Origin: Novosphingobium terrae
GTDB taxonomy: Bacteria > Pseudomonadota > Alphaproteobacteria > Sphingomonadales > Sphingomonadaceae
Direction: 5' to 3'
DNA: 64,000 nt
NCBI RefSeq assembly: GCF_017163935.1
Contig: NZ_JABVZR010000001.1
Span: 434,001 to 498,000 of the forward strand
The translations under genes and the position numbers were made by a program. Shown here piece after piece: positions 62,857-64,000 of the stretch (the first letter of the stretch is position 1; every line of letters begins with the position of its first letter). The notes under the pieces were generated by a model. The model was not told the origin of the DNA, searched no databases, and saw nothing but the letters and a program-made list of their open reading frames with translations.

Positions 62857-62870
62857 GCAGGAGCCGCCCC

Positions 62871-63686
62871 ATGCGCATCGCCATCAGCCATACCACGCGC
62901 TATCGCTTCGATGCTCCGGCGCGTTACGGGGTGCAGCGGCTGCGGCTGCGCCCGCGCCAATGCGCGGTGCAGGATGTGCTGGAATGGCAGATGGCCGTGG
63001 ATGGCGCGGTGATCGAGGCGGCCTATGACGATCACAACGGCAATGCCACCACGCTGATTTCCTTCGGCAATGATGTGGAAGAGGTGGCGATCACCACCAG
63101 CGCTCTGGTCGAGGTGCGCGATACGGCGGGGATGGTCGGCCCGCATGCCGGTTTCATGCCGCTGTGGCTCTTCACCAATCAGACGCCTCTGACCAAGCCC
63201 GGCCCCAAACTGAAGGCGCTGGCCCGCGACTTCCCGCTGGAAGATGCCAATGCGCTCGATACGCTGCACGCCCTGTCGCGCGCGGTGGGCGAGGCGGTGA
63301 CCTATGAAAAGGGCGTCACCGATGCCACCACCACCGCCGAACAGGCGCTGGAGCTGGGCAAGGGCGTCTGTCAGGATCATGCCCATGTCTTCATCGGCGC
63401 GGCGCGGCTGCTGGGCGTGCCCGCGCGCTATGTCTCGGGCTATCTGCTGATGGACACCGGCACCGCGCAGGACGCCGGCCACGCCTGGGCCGAGGCGCAT
63501 ATTCCCGGCCTCGGCTGGGTGGGCTTTGATCCCTCCAACGAGATCTGCCCGGACAGCCGCTATGTCCGCGTCGCCCTTGGCGCCGATTATGCCGAGGCCG
63601 CGCCGGTCACCAGCCTTGTCCCGGGGGGAGGCAATGCGGGGCTTTCAGTGGCGCTGGATGTGGCGCAACAATTGATGGCCCAATAA
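62871..63686 (+). CDS. Transglutaminase-like cysteine protease (COG1305-type)
   Basis: 271 aa. An N-terminal beta domain (SHTTRYRFDAPARYGVQRLR) precedes a transglutaminase core with a complete triad: Cys167 in GVCQDHAH, His204 in AGHAWAE and Asp220 in GFDPSN. No signal peptide, so it is cytoplasmic. It is the predicted peptidase partner in the ATP-grasp/alpha-E cluster and starts 14 bp after the alpha-E gene. Confidence 0.93.
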   Translation: MRIAISHTTRYRFDAPARYGVQRLRLRPRQCAVQDVLEWQMAVDGAVIEAAYDDHNGNATTLISFGNDVEEVAITTSALVEVRDTAGMVGPHAGFMPLWLFTNQTPLTKPGPKLKALARDFPLEDANALDTLHALSRAVGEAVTYEKGVTDATTTAEQALELGKGVCQDHAHVFIGAARLLGVPARYVSGYLLMDTGTAQDAGHAWAEAHIPGLGWVGFDPSNEICPDSRYVRVALGADYAEAAPVTSLVPGGGNAGLSVALDVAQQLMAQ

Positions 63687-63849
63687 TCCACGGCTCTAAG
63701 CTGCTGACACCTCTGTAAATTGCCCGATCCGGGCACGGCAGGCGATGTTAAATGCGCGACCCTATGCTTGACGCGGCAGGATCGAATGCCCAGCACCCCC
63801 GCGAAACGAATCGACGCCGGGTCGTGACTGGCGGCAACAGGAACGCGAC

Positions 63850-64000
63850 ATGACCTATTGTGTTGGCATGATGCTGGAGGCCGGGCTCGTGCTGATGAGC
63901 GACACCCGGACCAATTCGGGCGTCGACAACATCTCCACCTTCCGCAAGATGCACAGCTGGTCCGTGCCCGGCGAGCGCATGGTCGCGCTGATGACCAGCG
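63850..64000 (+). CDS. Anbu proteasome-type protease (partial, 3' end outside window)
   Basis: 50 codons visible from ATG 63850 (MTYCVGMMLEAGLVLMSDTR, then TNSGVDNISTFRKM). The start resembles the Anbu (ancestral beta subunit) family, with Thr2 as predicted N-terminal nucleophile after Met removal, and SDTRTNSGVD a conserved proteasome-fold segment. An AGGA site lies 7 nt upstream. The gap to the transglutaminase gene is 163 bp, larger than inside the operon, so it may have its own promoter. Confidence 0.85.
   Translation, partial: MTYCVGMMLEAGLVLMSDTRTNSGVDNISTFRKMHSWSVPGERMVALMTS

Overview
The window looks like a chromosomal segment of a GC-rich alphaproteobacterium of the Sphingomonadales, most likely Novosphingobium or a close relative. 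This is inferred from gene content and order: a single-locus polar-type flagellar cluster with FlbD, a cbb3 oxidase cluster followed by hemN, a PhoK-type alkaline phosphatase, and hemC-hemD followed by a mitofilin-like gene. Nearly all of the DNA is ordinary core genome. No transposase, integrase, rRNA, tRNA or CRISPR array was seen.

Region 1 (1-31.4 kb) is a flagellar locus. One minus-strand arm runs flbD-fliE-fliF-fliG-fliH-fliI-fliJ-fliK-fliL and is cut by the window start. The flagellin gene is on the plus strand, followed by a large minus-strand HAD-family protein. A second minus-strand arm runs flgB-C-D-E-F-G-H-I-J-K-L-motA-motB. On the plus strand are a second stator-like gene pair, flgA, flgM-flgN, and a lytic transglycosylase gene with flhA and fliA. 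The regulators FlbD, FliA and FlgM are all present. Two textbook sigma-54 (-24/-12) promoters were found, before flgB and before the transglycosylase-flhA-fliA operon.

Region 2 (31.5-46.5 kb) is a micro-oxic respiration block: an Fnr-type regulator with N-terminal cysteines, OmpW, ccoNOQP, ccoGHIS, a small Cys-rich secreted protein, hemN, two small genes and a DsbD-family thiol-disulfide protein. Five FNR/FixK-type boxes were read by eye. Three are in the ompW-ccoN intergenic region, one is before hemN, and one lies at 44292-44305, exactly where it could drive a structured small RNA ending in a strong minus-strand terminator.

Region 3 (46.5-60.3 kb) is housekeeping: PhoK-like phosphatase, UbiH-family monooxygenase, hemC-hemD-mitofilin-like, tsaD, gpsA, a polysaccharide flippase, an OmpA-like protein, an HhH-domain protein and uvrB. 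Region 4 (60.4-64 kb) is the start of an Anbu-type operon: circularly permuted ATP-grasp, alpha-E protein, transglutaminase-like protease and the Anbu proteasome homologue, which is cut by the window end.

Outside the genes, the most striking structure is a family of five intergenic elements of about 170-235 bp. Each is two unlike, inverted, outward-facing units capped by a GGGAGCGCGAGGG...CCCTCGCA palindrome. Four of the five sit between convergent genes. The best candidates for something undescribed are this repeat family, the FNR-box small RNA, and the second stator pair whose B subunit has no peptidoglycan-binding domain.
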